Source of the DNA: Aquatica leii
Lineage: Eukaryota; Arthropoda; Insecta; Coleoptera; Lampyridae
Reading direction: 5' to 3'
Assembly: GCA_035610365.1 (NCBI GenBank)
Contig: CM069436.1
Coordinates: 91,575,912-91,639,911 of the forward strand
Length of the DNA: 64,000 bases
A program made the translations under genes and the position numbers. Below the pieces are notes generated by a model. That model did not search any database and had not been told where the DNA came from. It saw only the letters and a program-made list of their open reading frames with translations. This document shows positions 43,925 to 56,039 of this stretch, piece by piece; position 1 is the first letter of the stretch; the number at the start of each line of letters is the position of its first letter.

Positions 43925-46084
43925 GATTTGATCTTCGACTTCCTAAAGGCTACCACCCACAAAAATAACTGATTCTTGGGAGTCTTTTATGGTGAATAAT
44001 TGATTTTTTGCCAGTGGCATCCTTTCTGGTTACTCTATTTGTTGGCACAAAGTAACCATGTAGGGCCCAAATCAGAGCTGCGTTGCGTCCATCTGTAAAA
44101 AAACAAGTTTTTATTAGTACTATCACTTCCAAAATCTTGCAGTAATTTTTTGAGTGAGTAAAAGTTGACAATCATACAAAGCATAAACACCATTTTTTTA
44201 AAAGGTTGTACAAATTTGGGACTTACTTTCTGAAATTGTGTTGTTTTTTATCATTTTGACCAACGTAATCATCACATTTCGGTCTTTTATGTAATTTTCT
44301 GTTGTAAGGAAAAGTAATAGTTTATTGAACACGTCTGGACGGAACGATGCTTGGAAGTCCATGTCAATCTAGAACGATCGAGTATAGTAGGTAAAGCAAC
44401 TTGTGAAAAACTAAGTAATATGTACACTTACCAATCGAAAACCAGATTGGTTTTTGTAAAATGGACATTTTTCTATAATCTCTGCCGTATTGGGATGGTC
44501 CTTGATAAATTGCAAACAAAATTGGCAGCAGGCCTTCTAGGTAACATCAAATTTCTCCGATGACAAATTGTCATATTTAAGTGCTTTTATGGACATTTCG
44601 GCATTCTCTTCTGGTTTTGGAAATTATAAAATATCCGACTTTTTAATACCCTGGTGCTACACGGAAAATTATAATTGAGTTATAGGTTAATTAGATTATT
44701 AGTTTGCGATAATCTACAAAATTGAATCTTCCAGAACCCACGAACTGCTTTTTTACGTCAACATTCTCATTAATTTTTATCAGCAATAAAATTTTATAGC
44801 TACAAAAAGTTTTAAGTAATTATTGGTAACAAAAAAAATTTGAAGAAACTGAAACTATCAAGTACACCCGGAGACAATGAAAAAGCCACCGCCTAACGAT
44901 CTAACGTAGAAATTTTGGACACCCTTAAATTGTTAGCAATAACCAAGAACGTATTGTAATAGCCAGGTAGATTTTCCATTATATTACGGTCACGTAGATA
45001 ATGGAATTAGATAATAAAGTTAAATATCATCATCAAACTACTTCGAGGATGGGCTTTTTCATTGTCCCCGGGTGTACCTACTTATTATTTGGCATGATCG
45101 CACTTGCCGAACTCTCAACTAAGTGCTGACGATTATTTTTATGTTTACCTAAAACTTTATGTCTGGATTTTGTCCTTTCTGTTTTCTTCTTGGTTCCCTC
45201 TGCCACTTGTTTTAGAACTCCTTTTTTAAATGATGCTGTAATATTACAATACTTGGCATAGAGTCTTCCCCTTTTGCTTGTGCGAGAGTACTCCTAAAAA
45301 CAATGTTATGTAAGATTTTTCCATAGTATAACAAAGTTCAGCCAACCAGTTTTTCGGATGGAAATCGTTCTAATATTTCTCTTTCAATTTTGTAGCTTGC
45401 AGCTAACGACATTTTCAAAGATTTATCTTCAAATAATTTTGCAATTAACGTTATTAACGAATGAATTTCTTTGTTCTTTATCAAATTTTTCAAACTTGTT
45501 GTAAGTCTCCACTAATATGCTTCCTCTAGTAGATAACTTTAATATTGTGCTCAATTGAATGCTGGTAGAAGGTTCATTATCATTTAAAAATAAAGATTGT
45601 GTAAATCTTCTGTATGGCGAGAACTGATTCTCACGTTCTGGTGTCTGAGGTCTGCTGATTGATCCTACCGAAGACGTTGGAGATGAATGATTACTACACG
45701 ACCATGGACTTAAAGGCATTCCATCGGTATTGTCAGAAATGTAATGCTCATATAGATTTCCACTATGCGTATTTGTACTTTCATGTGCAGATTGAGAAGT
45801 GTTTGGCAGACTGCTAATAAAAGTTGGATAATAGAGGAGGAGTTTGTCATAAAAATTGTCCCGCCCTACACATTTGTTCTTTCGGACATTTGCGGTCCTA
45901 TTTCTAGCAAATTTTGTGATGCACAATACGTCTCTTCAACTAAAGCTGTATTTTCCAGTAATTTTGAGGGAGCTTCTACACAGGTGGCGGGGCCTTGGAG
46001 ACCTTCCATCGTCAGAGGGTGATCATATTCATAAAGCGAAACAGGATCCATTCCCTCCAACTGTTTTAGTGACCAAATATTCAT
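43925..46084 (-). pseudogene. Degenerate copy of an uncharacterised repeated invertebrate gene
   Basis: Minus-strand pieces in order: VSLYEYDHPLTMEGLQGPAT (46084-45866); a Ser/Pro-rich part ending SVGSISRPQTPERENQ and STRGSILVETYNKFEKFD (45926-45429); SLAASYKIEREILERFPSEK (about 45410-45350); a GRLYAKYCNITASFKKGVLK stretch (about 45260-45200); CLQFIKDHPNTAEIIEKCPF (about 44530-44470); DFQASFRPDVFNKLLLFLTT (about 44360-44300); and DGRNAALIWALHGYFVPTNR (44098-43950). The order (exhaustion of a short helix domain, FPSE, G-x-LY-x-KY) fits a multi-copy family in aphids, beetles and Hydra whose function is unknown. Stops and shifts separate the pieces. Confidence 0.45.
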
Positions 46085-46371
46085 TTGAGGATTGGAATTA
46101 TTAAGATTGTTTTAATGGATTAAAAATGTTATGCTTTATAGTGGTTCATATTAAATTTGTTTTCAAAATTACGAATGAGACACCTGTCATTGCAACACTG
46201 GCAATTCGGAACAGAGACTGCATGCAAAAACTGTCTTGGGTAAATCGAAAAATTGAAAACATCCATCAAATTATCTGCATAATATAATTAGCAAAGTTAA
46301 CATTTTGGTTTGAAATTACTCTATTTTTATGTAAGTAGTAGGTACTTGAAGCTAAATCATCTTGTAATATT

Positions 46372-48573
46372 CCTTTGGGCGCAGTAAGTGTTTTCCTTTT
46401 GCAGTCTTTATTAAAGAGATAGGAGGTCCGAGAATTTGATCTGGTGCAATCAGTGAAAGTGAACCAAACTGTTCAATGGGGTCAAGTTCATAAGCAATGA
46501 AATGGGAATAAAAATTAACATTTCGCAATGTTTGGCAAAAAAATAAAAGTTTTTTCTTCAACAACGACAATTTCCAACATTTTATAGAATAAAACGCCCT
46601 TATTATATACAACCAAATAATTATCTTTCTTGTATTCAATTCCATTATACTGGACCTGAGAATAGAATTCAATGGATATTTCAGTATTGTGAAGAATTTC
46701 AGAGATAATATTTTTGTAGTTATTGAGTGTTTTATGCTTTATATTGGGATTGAAACGCAATTTCATAAAATTTGTGCCTATCGTTAGTTGATGAGCAAAC
46801 TTCAGCTCATATTTCTTCGCCAAAGTAAGGCAGATGTTCTTGCGGGATGTTATGATACGTGAATAAATTTTAAATTGCCTATGCTTTGCTTCATATTTGA
46901 AACACCAAAACTTTCGGAGAGGACAAGATTTTCTAATTAATTTGGGGTAATGAATTAAATTGTGATACTTAGGCTAGAGCGTATCATTAAACAATGTAAG
47001 GTAATCATTATTGTGTTTTTCAATTTTCTTTTCCAGTATACTGATATTTAATATGTCGAATTCAAAACATAGTAGCATATCTACTATTTCAATAAAATTC
47101 AAGAGAAATTTCCAGATAGGATCGTCCAATGGAACCAAGTCTCCGATCATTATTGGGAAATATAAAGTAAAAGTCATCATTTCTCTGGCTGACATTTTTA
47201 ATTTCCGTTTTTTAAGGTGGTGCGGTTCTATTTTTGAAGAAATATTGCCAATTTTAGTCGGTCCATATTCAAAATTCTGTTTACGATCGTTGAGGGTGTC
47301 TAGATCAAAATACTTCATGCTAATAAAATAGTCAATAATATGGCAGAAATTATAATGGCAGATACCTTCAAAAAGATCACGCATGACATCTGCATAATAA
47401 TTGTTTACAACGTGAAATGAAGGGATACTGTTGAATTGGGAATTTTTTGCAACTCCGAAATTTGCATTTAGAGCATCAATTTCATAATTTGCAGTAGTTC
47501 GAATAAGTTCATTTTTTTCAGAACTTAACTTATGAGTATCCTCTTTTGAAGCTCTACAAAATCGACAAAAAAAATTGCTTAAAAACGACTTATTGAAATT
47601 CAGAAATGAATTCAACCCTAAGTTGTCACCAATCACTAAACCTAATATAAACTGAACACTGACAATGACATTTTTGTCATTTTCCATTTCTATTCCATTG
47701 ATTTTTAAATGTTTAATCTCATCTATGAGGACTTCAAAACATTTCTCATTGCCGAATGACTTCAAATCGCTTGATTTTGTCACTGCACCATAAAAAACAT
47801 TTTCTAATTTAGACTCTTCTATTGGCAATGCTGGAAATGAATAATAAATATTACAAATAGAATGTTTTGTTGTGTTAACCAAGGGTATTATTGATCTCAA
47901 AGTCGTCAATGTATAAGAAATAAGGAAGTACAATTTCATTGGGATACAATTCCATTTTTTCTTTTCATAATTCTCCTTGGACGAAATTTATCAATTTATC
48001 ATTGTTTTCAAAACTTTTCATGTAATCTAATGTTGGTTGTAATAGATTATTTCTTTCAAAGAATGATTTCATTTGAAATTTCAAGGGCATCACAACACTC
48101 TTCGTTTTTACTTCCTGATTTACTAGATTACCTGTCCGGTGTATTGGTAGTACTTCATTGTTAATAGTCACTTCTTTGAGAGTATCAACATAGCCGTTCG
48201 TTTTCAGAAATTTGTAAAATAAGTAGTCTGAATTAAAAGATTTAAATGGATTTCTAAAATTTGATACTAGACTACAAAATTCAGTAAATAAGGAAGGATC
48301 TTTATGTTCAAAACTGCATTTAGCGTAAGTCAGGAAAGTGTCCAGTAACGGATCAAGTAAACATTTATTAGCAAATTCTTGTACTTCAAGTACGTCTTTT
48401 TTTGAAAAGTTATCATTATTATGAAGGGAAAGCAAGAATTGTGAAGCAAGCTTGAATAATTTTTGCTGGAAAATATCAAATTCAAATTTATCTGATTCCT
48501 GAAGTGCATCATCATCATATGTTGTCGTTTCGATTGTATCATCATATATCATATTAGGTACTGAATATGCCAT
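46372..48573 (-). pseudogene. Degenerate TE-type protein of a widespread invertebrate family
   Basis: The N-terminal half (48573-47965) is open and ends KLINFVQGEL. After a TGA the frame resumes as LPYFLYIDDFEINNTLG. A shift leads into ICNIYYSFPALPIEESKLEN, LGLVIGDNLGLNSFLNFNKS, LSNFFCRFCRASKEDTHKLS, NYYADVMRDLFEGICHY and KLKMSAREMMTFTLYFPIMI. After a TAG it continues PKYHNLIHYPKLIRKSCPLR, then FKYEAKHRQFK, and finally DPIEQFGSLSLIAPDQILGP and LLRPKEYYK. Known relatives in aphids, Hydra and other invertebrates are repeated and unannotated. Acidic residues in IDDFE, GDNLG and YEAKHR could be a DDE triad (inference). Two stops and two frameshifts. Confidence 0.65.
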
Positions 48574-48621
48574 ATTGTTTGTCGTACCGTGAGAAATCGG
48601 TCACACCGAAATTATCCAAAA

Positions 48622-48867
48622 TCAAAAACTGTAATACCTATAAATACAATTGATGTACTTTTCAAGGATCTTAAACCAATTGACGATTTCATTACTACTA
48701 CTAATAACAACAAATCTTCGAGAGATTTTGTTCTTTGATTGTTGACTCTTGACAATTCCCGTGTCAGATTTCACTTCAACATCTTCAACATTCAAACTAT
48801 ATAGTTCATCTGTACGGTATGCATTGGCAATTCTCAATACCATCGTGACTTTTATCATAAGAAACAT
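48622..48867 (-). pseudogene. Crypton-type tyrosine recombinase fragment
   Basis: RIANAYRTDELYSLNVEDVE matches the first catalytic-Arg segment of Crypton recombinases (compare RREELLLLRLDKIEDAG at about 55580 in this window). VKSQQSKNKISRRFVVISSS follows, as in the beta-sheet. The C-terminal half with the Tyr nucleophile is missing. Confidence 0.55.
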
Positions 48868-49019
48868 ATCCGGAGCATCGCTAAGAAGCTTTTAACATCT
48901 TTTTTTGTGAAAATATTAGCTTTTTTGGGAATATAACCATTGTTTTTTCTCTTAAGAATTGCTATCAACTGCATAAGTAAGAAAAATAATAACATTGTTA
49001 CCTACTTCGTAAAATTAAT

Positions 49020-49500
49020 TTTTTTGCATAATTTTACGTTTCAAGATCTCCTGAATCAGATAAAAGTATTTATGACAAACAAATTTTGGGTGTCTGTGTG
49101 TAACGATGTACTCACGATAACTCTCAAACCAAAAGTCTTAGTAACTTGAAATTTTGGTATGGAGCTGGCTTTCCATATTCTCTCGGTTCTATCAAAAGAC
49201 AGGTCTGATAAAGAAATCGGAAGTGGGTGTATTAGCTATTTTTAACAGTGTTTCTTATATAATTTTGTACGAATGTAAATTATTCGAATTATTTTTACAG
49301 TCGCTTATAGAGATAATTCTTTCTAACAATTTATTTAAATAAAAACATTTTCTAACATTATCAGTTTATTACGTATTTTATTAATAATTTAAAATGAATT
49401 CACTATTATATAATATAGGACCGAATCCTGCCTACTACGATTTTTTATGAAAAAATTCCATATCTTGAAGGGAAAGCAAGATACGTTAAAATAATCATTT
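49020..49500 (+). repeat. Repeat family R, copy 4
   Basis: Blocks as in copies 1 and 3. The T-arm has decayed to ATAGGACCGAATCCTGCC, followed by TACTACGA and a run of six Ts. The end block AAGATACGTTAAAATAATC is present. Sequence right of it (TCTTAATGAAATCGAGGAGA, CGTGTACATATCACTTCAAA) is shared with 54655-54740, so the repeat unit extends further than copies 1 and 3 show. Confidence 0.65.
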
Positions 49501-49629
49501 TTACTGAGTCGATATGACAACATAAGCTCAATTTGCCATATTTCGGTTATATCTTAATGAAATCGAGGAGAAAAATTTCAAAAAAATTATAACATGTTAG
49601 GAAGTCAATACAAACGTGTACATATCACT

Positions 49630-49925
49630 TCAAAGTGGTTTTTTTACCTTACATTCATAAGGTTACAGATCAAATAAGGAAACTTTTTCGCAAGAATAGT
49701 ATTAAACTCATGTTCAACTCGGCAGGCAAATCTCTAAGATTCTTCCTTCTCCCAAAAAAAAATTTCCTACAGTTTCATTTCAAGGTGTATACCAAATTCC
49801 TTGTTTATTTGGTTTAGTCTACATTGGCAAAACTGGTCGTTTTGTCATTATACGCATTTTAGAACACGATTTCTGTATAAAGTAAAAGCATATCTCAAAG
49901 TCTGCGGTTGCTTAAATTTATTGAT
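49630..49925 (+). pseudogene. Penelope-like copy F: GIY-YIG region fragment
   Basis: Nucleotide order parallels 26390-26600 of copy E: a TTCAACTCG(A/G)CAG stretch, CATTTCAAGG-T-T-CAAATT, a TACATTGG-AA-GGTCGTTT stretch, ATTTTAGAACACGATT. A YIG-like segment is frameshifted. It abuts repeat R copy 4. Confidence 0.5.
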
Positions 49926-50064
49926 TCATTAGACTGCATCTTTAAACTGCACAAATGTTCAATCCATTTCATTGAGACATTCTAGAAGTTGTTTTGGTGG
50001 CTTTGCTGTTGTTTTTTCGGTCATATTAAAGTTTCTTTATAGAATTTTAAGCGTTACCATTATA

Positions 50065-50560
50065 AGCGACTTTCGGCTTAGACCGCGCCATAGTTGAACA
50101 CCCAGACTTTTCAAACTTGACCGTAGTCTCTTCTTGAGAGACAAAATAAGAAGCAGAATTTAGTTTTTGCCATATTGTCGTTAGTGAACCCAAACAAACT
50201 GACATTTCGGAAAATATTGCAGCTGGCATGTTAGGAGTGGCAAACGTCACTGAATTTAAAAGTGTAAGGCCCGGTTTCACCATTAAGAATTAAACTCTAG
50301 ATTAACTAACCTACGATTAATTTTAAAATACTGTCATATCATTGGTTAGTGGTTTTCAGCTAACCAATAATATGACAGGATTTTAAAATTAACCGTTAAA
50401 TTCTTAATAGTGAAACCGGGCCTAAGTGACGGTATTATTTACAATAATGATCAGGTAATTAACGGACTTTCAATTTCTATTTCCGCTTGGCTGATTTTGT
50501 TATTACTCGGAGTATGAGTTTGTCTTTTTTAGGTTGGTCTGTGTCTTAGAGGGTGTAGGG
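50065..50560 (-). repeat. Penelope tail copy G (same subfamily as copy B)
   Basis: CGGCTTAGACCGCGCCATAG through CGTTATT-like ACTCGGAGTATGAG aligns with 62160-62490, the tail and C-terminus of Penelope copy B. A 155-bp MITE interrupts it at 50268-50422. Confidence 0.7.
50268..50422. mobile_element. 155-bp MITE with TAA duplication, inside the Penelope tail
   Basis: GGCCCGGTTTCACCATTAAG at the left pairs with the reverse strand of the right end (GGCCCGGTTTCACTATTAAG). The centre also folds (CTGTCATATCATTGGTTAG with CTAACCAATAATATGACAG), so the whole unit is one long hairpin. TAA flanks it at 50265-50267 and 50423-50425. The paralogous tail at 62350 reads GTGTAAATGACG without the insertion, proving the boundary. 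A 3-bp TAA target suits PIF/Harbinger-type MITEs. Confidence 0.9.
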
Positions 50561-50877
50561 GAGAGTGGGTAGGTTTGGGATGTTTTGCGTTTGAATGACT
50601 ATTACACCGTTCTCTCTACTTGGTATAACCTGAAATTTTAGGACACTACTGTTTGAAGTATTTAATAGATGTCTACCTTTTCAAAACCATTGATTTCTGT
50701 TCTTAAATATTAAAAAAAAAAATTTTTTTTGGTCAAATGTCCCAAACCTCCTGATAGGCAGTTGGAATGGGACACATGGCAGGGGAAATGGGACAGGTGG
50801 TGACATATGCAATAGAAAATAAAAATGGCGTTGTCGATGTAAATCAATGTATTAGGTAGGTATAACAAATGTTGAAG

Positions 50878-52582
50878 TCAACGTACATTCTTAAACAAAC
50901 TTGAAATATCTGAATCTTCTGTAAACGTGTCTTTTTTTCGGTTATTGTTATTGAGGATAATATTACTAGAATATATACACCTTTTTTTGCATTGTTCAAT
51001 TTTCTGCAACTCTTGCTTGCTTTTCTTGTTGTTGTGGAACTCTTCTATTTTTTCCTTCTCCGGCGTATCGGTCAATATTCGGGGTTTTCCACGTTTTCGG
51101 CATTGTTTAAATTTACGAGGAGGAGCCTTCGAATAAGGCATGATATGTTCTGGTGTTAACACCTGCTAAAGAAAAAGAACAATAGTTTGATGAAGTTTTG
51201 AAAGTCGTGTACCTACATTTACTCACCTCTGAACAAGTTGAGGCCGCAGTGCTTAATAAATTTATCTGGCAAAACTGAGAATCATTTGAAGCGCAACTGA
51301 TAGTGCCATTTTCTTTATCTACAGAAGTAGTGGCATTTTCTTGTTCATTTTCATTAAGCGGACGATCTGTTGCATATGCCATCAAAAAATCATCTTTTGA
51401 AAATACACTGGGATTATAGGGTTATATGCCTGTTTTCTGAAACCCTTTGTCTTTTGTACAAGCACTGTTAAATGCAGATCTACCAAGTTCAGCTATATTA
51501 TATATCGTTAGAGTCTTTCCGGTGTTAGCAACTATCCAGTTATCACAAGCTTGATTGTATCTAGCCTTCAATGGTCCATAAACGGAAACATCTAGTGGTT
51601 GAAGGCGGTGGCTGCAATGAGGGGGAAAAGTTATAAGCAATACGCCATTATCTTTGGCTGCCTGAATCACATTAACGTTGACATGGCTATCGTGATTGTC
51701 TAAAAAAAAGTACCACAGGTTCATCTCGATTGCATTTCACATGTTTAATAAAATGCCTAAGAACCAATAAAAAATTGTATGAGGTCATCCATCCACTTTT
51801 GTGTGACAAACCGAGACTCCCAGGTGGCGCACCGTGAATCATGAAATCTTTAAAATTTATCCTAAGAAAAACGAAAGCTGGTGGAACTGTGTTCCCCGTA
51901 GTATTAACAAAACAACATAGGGTAATCAGCTGACCACGCTCTGCCGAAGTCACTTGTCCAATTTGTTTAGCACCTTTTTCGCCAATGATTTTAGGAGGCT
52001 TGTGCACTGTTGTTAAGTCCGTTTCATCACAGTTCCATATCAAATCAGCCCTAAACGTATGACGATGGTATAATGTCTTGACGTTAGAAAAAAAATCTCC
52101 TACGTTCTTCTCGTTGAAGCTAGTAGAGCGGCTTAGACTGGTAGCTTCAGGAGCACGATTAGAAAAGGTGGGATTTCTGCGCATAAAACCGAATAACCAT
52201 TCGTTTCCAGCTTCTTTGTTTTCTTCCCACTTACGAGTTCAAGTTTCAATGCGACAGGATACTGATAAGCAAGTTTCTTCACTTGTTTTGTGCTGAGACC
52301 ATAATGCATTTTAGATGCAGTTTTTAAATATTCACAAACCATTTCTTCTTGTTGCTTGCTGAACACTTGCTTAACAGCGACATTGGGTTTGTACTTATAT
52401 TCAGCAATTTTGTTTAACGATTTTGACGCACTTACATGAAGTGCTAATGATGATTTTGGGATATTAAACGCATTTGCAACACATCTAATGGAACTACCCT
52501 TTCTAACTTTTTCGATTGCATTTTTCAGTTCATCTTCAGTTACACGTTCTCTGTTGGTTTTACGCACCTAAATTTTACCCAT
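50878..52582 (-). pseudogene. Pogo/Tigger-type transposase with a short intron, frameshifted
   Basis: ATG at 52582 (MGKI, then an in-frame TAG). An N-terminal psq/CENP-B-type HTH reads DELKNAIEKVRKGSSIRCVA and NAFNIPKSSLALHVSASKSL. The DDE_1 domain follows: ADLIWNCDETDLTTVHKPPK (first Asp), YFFLDNHDSHVNVNV (second Asp), FPPHCSHRLQPLDVSVYGPL. A canonical 64-nt intron lies at 51226-51163 (GAG|GTGAGT ... TTTAGCAG|GTG). Exon 2 reads LTPEHIMPYSKAPPRKFKQC and KRGKPRILTDTPEKEKI. Frameshifts near 52180 and 51715 and a stop at 51423 disable it. Mirrored GCAG-TGGAATGGGACA words at about 50758-50800 and 52650-52690 look like subterminal repeats. Confidence 0.85.
51163..51226 (-). other. Intron in the pogo transposase gene
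   Basis: GTGAGT donor, pyrimidine-rich TTCTTTTTCTTTAGCAG acceptor, 64 nt. Removal joins AASTCSE to VLTPEHIMPYS in frame. Confidence 0.75.
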
Positions 52583-54384
52583 TATGAAGACTGCAAAACA
52601 AAATTATTAGTTTAAACCTCTGTTTAAACTTAGATTAGACTAGCAGGTAGAATGGGACTGTCCCATTCCTACTGCATTTAAATTGTCCTATTCCTCCTGC
52701 ACAGACCGTTCAAAAGTTTAAATTTCCTACAATTTTATTAGCGGCATTTTTGGTTTGCTAACCTACATGCATATACAGGAGGCACAACAAACATACCTAT
52801 GAATATATACATGAACCTAATAACTGAACATATACACCAACATCACGTTTTTATGACATGAGATGTTACAAACTGTGCGTGAATATTTACGGGAAAGACT
52901 TGAGACGTGCCTACAACAAATGGGCAAACTTTTAAACACTTGGTCTCCGTCTTTATGTTTTTTGTTTAATAGAAGCTACGCCTACTAGATTAAACCTGCT
53001 TGATTAAAATAATGCTTGTTGTGTTTTAATTAAAATTTTTTATAACCGTGGAAGTTAGGAGAAAAAAGTACTAGTGCAAATCGATAGAGAATTAAACTGC
53101 ATTAGAAACAGTTAAAAGAAATTGAGGGTGCAACTAAAAAAAATATTTTCAGCAGTTTGAAAAATTAGCGCTCTCATACAAAATAAGTATAGCGAATTAA
53201 AAAAAATCTTTTAGATTTTTTAAGTACTTCTGGCTACGAATTTACAAAAACAAATTCCTAAATTTCAAAAAACACGAGTTTTGTGACCATTTCTTTCTGG
53301 TGCTGCATTTTTAAAGAAATTGCTCTAAAATGGCATTTCCGCAATGAATTAAAAAAGTTTAAAAAGTATGTTTCATCTGATGCTTTTATCGAACTAAACT
53401 ACAAATTATACGAAAAGTTTTTATTTAAACCAACTTTGGACAATAATAGTTGAAAACACGACTTTTAATTTACTCAAGAAACTGAAATGTATGCGATTTG
53501 AAGCTTTTGAATATTAAACGTCTAAAAATAAAGATTGCTTTGAGAAAATGTTAAGAGTGTCTTGTACATCGGATGTAACTGTTCCATAAATTCATACGTG
53601 ATCGTGGGTACAAGTATCGAATATGAAGATCAAAATGATCTTATGGAAAAGATCAAATTAAAAAATCCATAAAATTTTTTTGGCAGACGTTTTCACATGA
53701 AAATCTGTTAGCAAGGTGGGTGCTGCGTTTATTCATACTCTATAATAATCCTGTAAGAACTTCTAAACTTTGTTTGGCACTGTTTAATCGTAATGCTTTG
53801 ATGTATGGTAATTCTTAATAAAATATGGATTCATAATATAGAGGAAACGAAACAACGGTTAAAGCAGTACCGTCCAGTTACAATGATTGTTATGCTTTTA
53901 TAATATCAAACTAAAATAAACAACAAATACAAATATTAGTTCAAATATTATTTATACGCCAAAATTGAAATTATTATTTAATTATTGTAATATTAAATCA
54001 ATTTAATGTTTGTAATTTTGCACATCTGTTAATTATAAATGTCAGTTACTAAAAATGACTTAAATGATTATATAAAATTCCAATACTCTTAAAGTTGTTA
54101 TTTATATAAATTACTTTATGATTACTTACGCATGAACTTGGCTTTGAAACTTATTTTCAAAGCCGCACCACTCTAGTAGGTGGTAATGGTTAATGCAATA
54201 AATATTTTAAAAGCGTTTTCCATATTATTTAAAAAGTACTTTTTATTGTGCGAATTTAAGATGTTAAAAACTATTTTATAGTTTTTCAATGTTAGCGACA
54301 GTGACTAACTCGGTATAAACAAACCTTTTTAATAACAATACGAACTAGATTTAGAAATTTAGTATACTATATTTGCCAAATTTG
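52583..54384. other. Flank and spacer right of the pogo gene
   Basis: The first about 130 bp hold GGGAC/GTCCC words that belong to the pogo element's right end. From about 52720 on, AT-rich without a recognised frame. Confidence 0.3.
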
Positions 54385-54740
54385 CTATTTTTAACAGTGT
54401 TTCTGATATAATTTTGTACGTATGTAAATTATTCAAATTATTTTTACAGTTTCTTATAGAGATAGTGCTTCGTAACAATTTACTCAAATAAAAACATTCA
54501 AACATTAACAGTTTATCAAATATTTAATTTGTAATTTAAAATGAATTCAGAAATATAATATAGTTTCGAATCCTGCCTGCGACCATTTTTTTTTACTGAT
54601 TTACTAAAGGGGTAAGTAATACGACGCGCCACAACTATAAGGGTTAGTCGATATAATCTTAATGAAATCGAGGAGAAAAACTTCAAAAAAATTATAGCAT
54701 GTTAGGAAGTCTATACAAACGTGTACATATCACTTCAAAG
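54385..54740 (+). repeat. Repeat family R, copy 5 (3' half)
   Basis: TTTTGTACGTATGTAAATTA, TACAGTTTCTTATAGAGATA and a decayed T-arm (ATAGTTTCGAATCCTGCCTGCGACC) followed by nine Ts. The sequence after it, TCTTAATGAAATCGAGGAGA to CACTTCAAAGTG, matches the flank of copy 4. Confidence 0.65.
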
Positions 54741-54946
54741 TGTTCTTATAACAACATAACCTTAAAAAAAGTACATTTTTTCATTATTTCTTATAGGAAA
54801 GTCGTATGGTGACCACACCAATTTTTTATCATAGCATACTGATATTTAAGATTTATCAGTACTCTCATTTATTTGATACCTATATCGGCCTTTCAATCAA
54901 ATTGCTAATTTTTATTCATGTCAGTAACATTATACTTTGAAGAAAA

Positions 54947-56030
54947 CTATTTAGTATGAGAACAATAACTGAAATGAAAGAAGCAACTGGTATTGCCTGA
55001 AATAATGAGTTTCTTAATTTCTTCATTTGGACTTGGTACTACAGGAGTAGCAATCTCTTGTTTTGTAACCAAAGAATCATTGCAATTTTCTAATGTTAAA
55101 ATTAAGATTGAAGCATTTTCGATTAAATTAAAAAGTTGTTTGGAAATCTTGATCTTTTTACTAATCGATTGTTCAACATATTGCTTTGCCACTGCGGACA
55201 ATATCCAACCTCCAAATTTCTTCAACGTCACAATATCACCTCCATTTTTAACTAACATAGTAGCAGCAAATCTTCTGTAACTCTTTTTAAGCTCTTTCAA
55301 ATTTAAAACATTTTTTGGGAATTCTTCCAATTTTATGAATCCCGATAAATTGTGGTGTACACTTGACATTCTTAAAGTCCACAAAAACATGCTGATTTTC
55401 TTAACCTGACCGTCGAAGTGCTACGTATTTCTTATATAAAGTTCAGCCTTAAAAGGGTGTGTCGTCTTCTGTGATAGTGAACTTTTTTGTAACTTGTTTT
55501 TTGTATCCTCCAATGTAACAATTAAAAATATACCAGCATCTTCAATTTTGTCCAGACGTAATAAAAGGAGTTCTTCACGCCAAAATCTTCCAAATACAGT
55601 AATAACTTTTTCTAGCAGATGTTGCTTATCTAATGCTTCGACTAGATATTTTGTCATTTTTTTTGTTGTCAATATTTTTGTTTTATTTGGTTTGCAGCAT
55701 TTAGATGACTTATAAGAACAACAAACAACCTAGCATAATACCAACCTGGAAATGTCAACATTATCATGGAGTTTCAAATAGGTTTTTAGCATAGAGAGTT
55801 TTAGTCCATAGGGTATTTGGTGTACACGTTTTCGTTGCATAGTATAGCAAAATCTCCTCTTTTATGCTATACACATTTTTGGTCTCATTCCACGTTGTAA
55901 AAGCTTCATATTCCTTTATGTATCGTTTTTTTGTTTTCATGGGCAATAGTTTACTACTTGCTCCAGCTGCTTCGTCATTTCCATAAATCTCCCATTTGCT
56001 TCCATCGTGTCAAATTTTTTCAACAACAAC
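54947..56030 (-). pseudogene. Crypton tyrosine recombinase
   Basis: N-terminal part near 56010-55770: WEIYGNDEAAGASSKLLPMK, RYIKEYEAFTTWNETKNVYS, CTPNTLWTKTLYAK. The catalytic domain (55672-55421) has FWREELLLLRLDKIEDAGIF with the first Arg. The C-terminal part (55390-54947) has KSYRRFAATMLVKNGGDIVT with the second Arg, then LKKFGGWILSAVAKQYVEQS, where Tyr in AKQYVE is the expected nucleophile. This is the Crypton architecture of insects; the enzyme family cuts and joins DNA through a 3'-phosphotyrosine. Two frame breaks (around 55760 and 55400) make it inactive. No terminal repeats, as expected for Cryptons. Confidence 0.78.
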
Positions 56031-56039
56031 CATTGCTAT

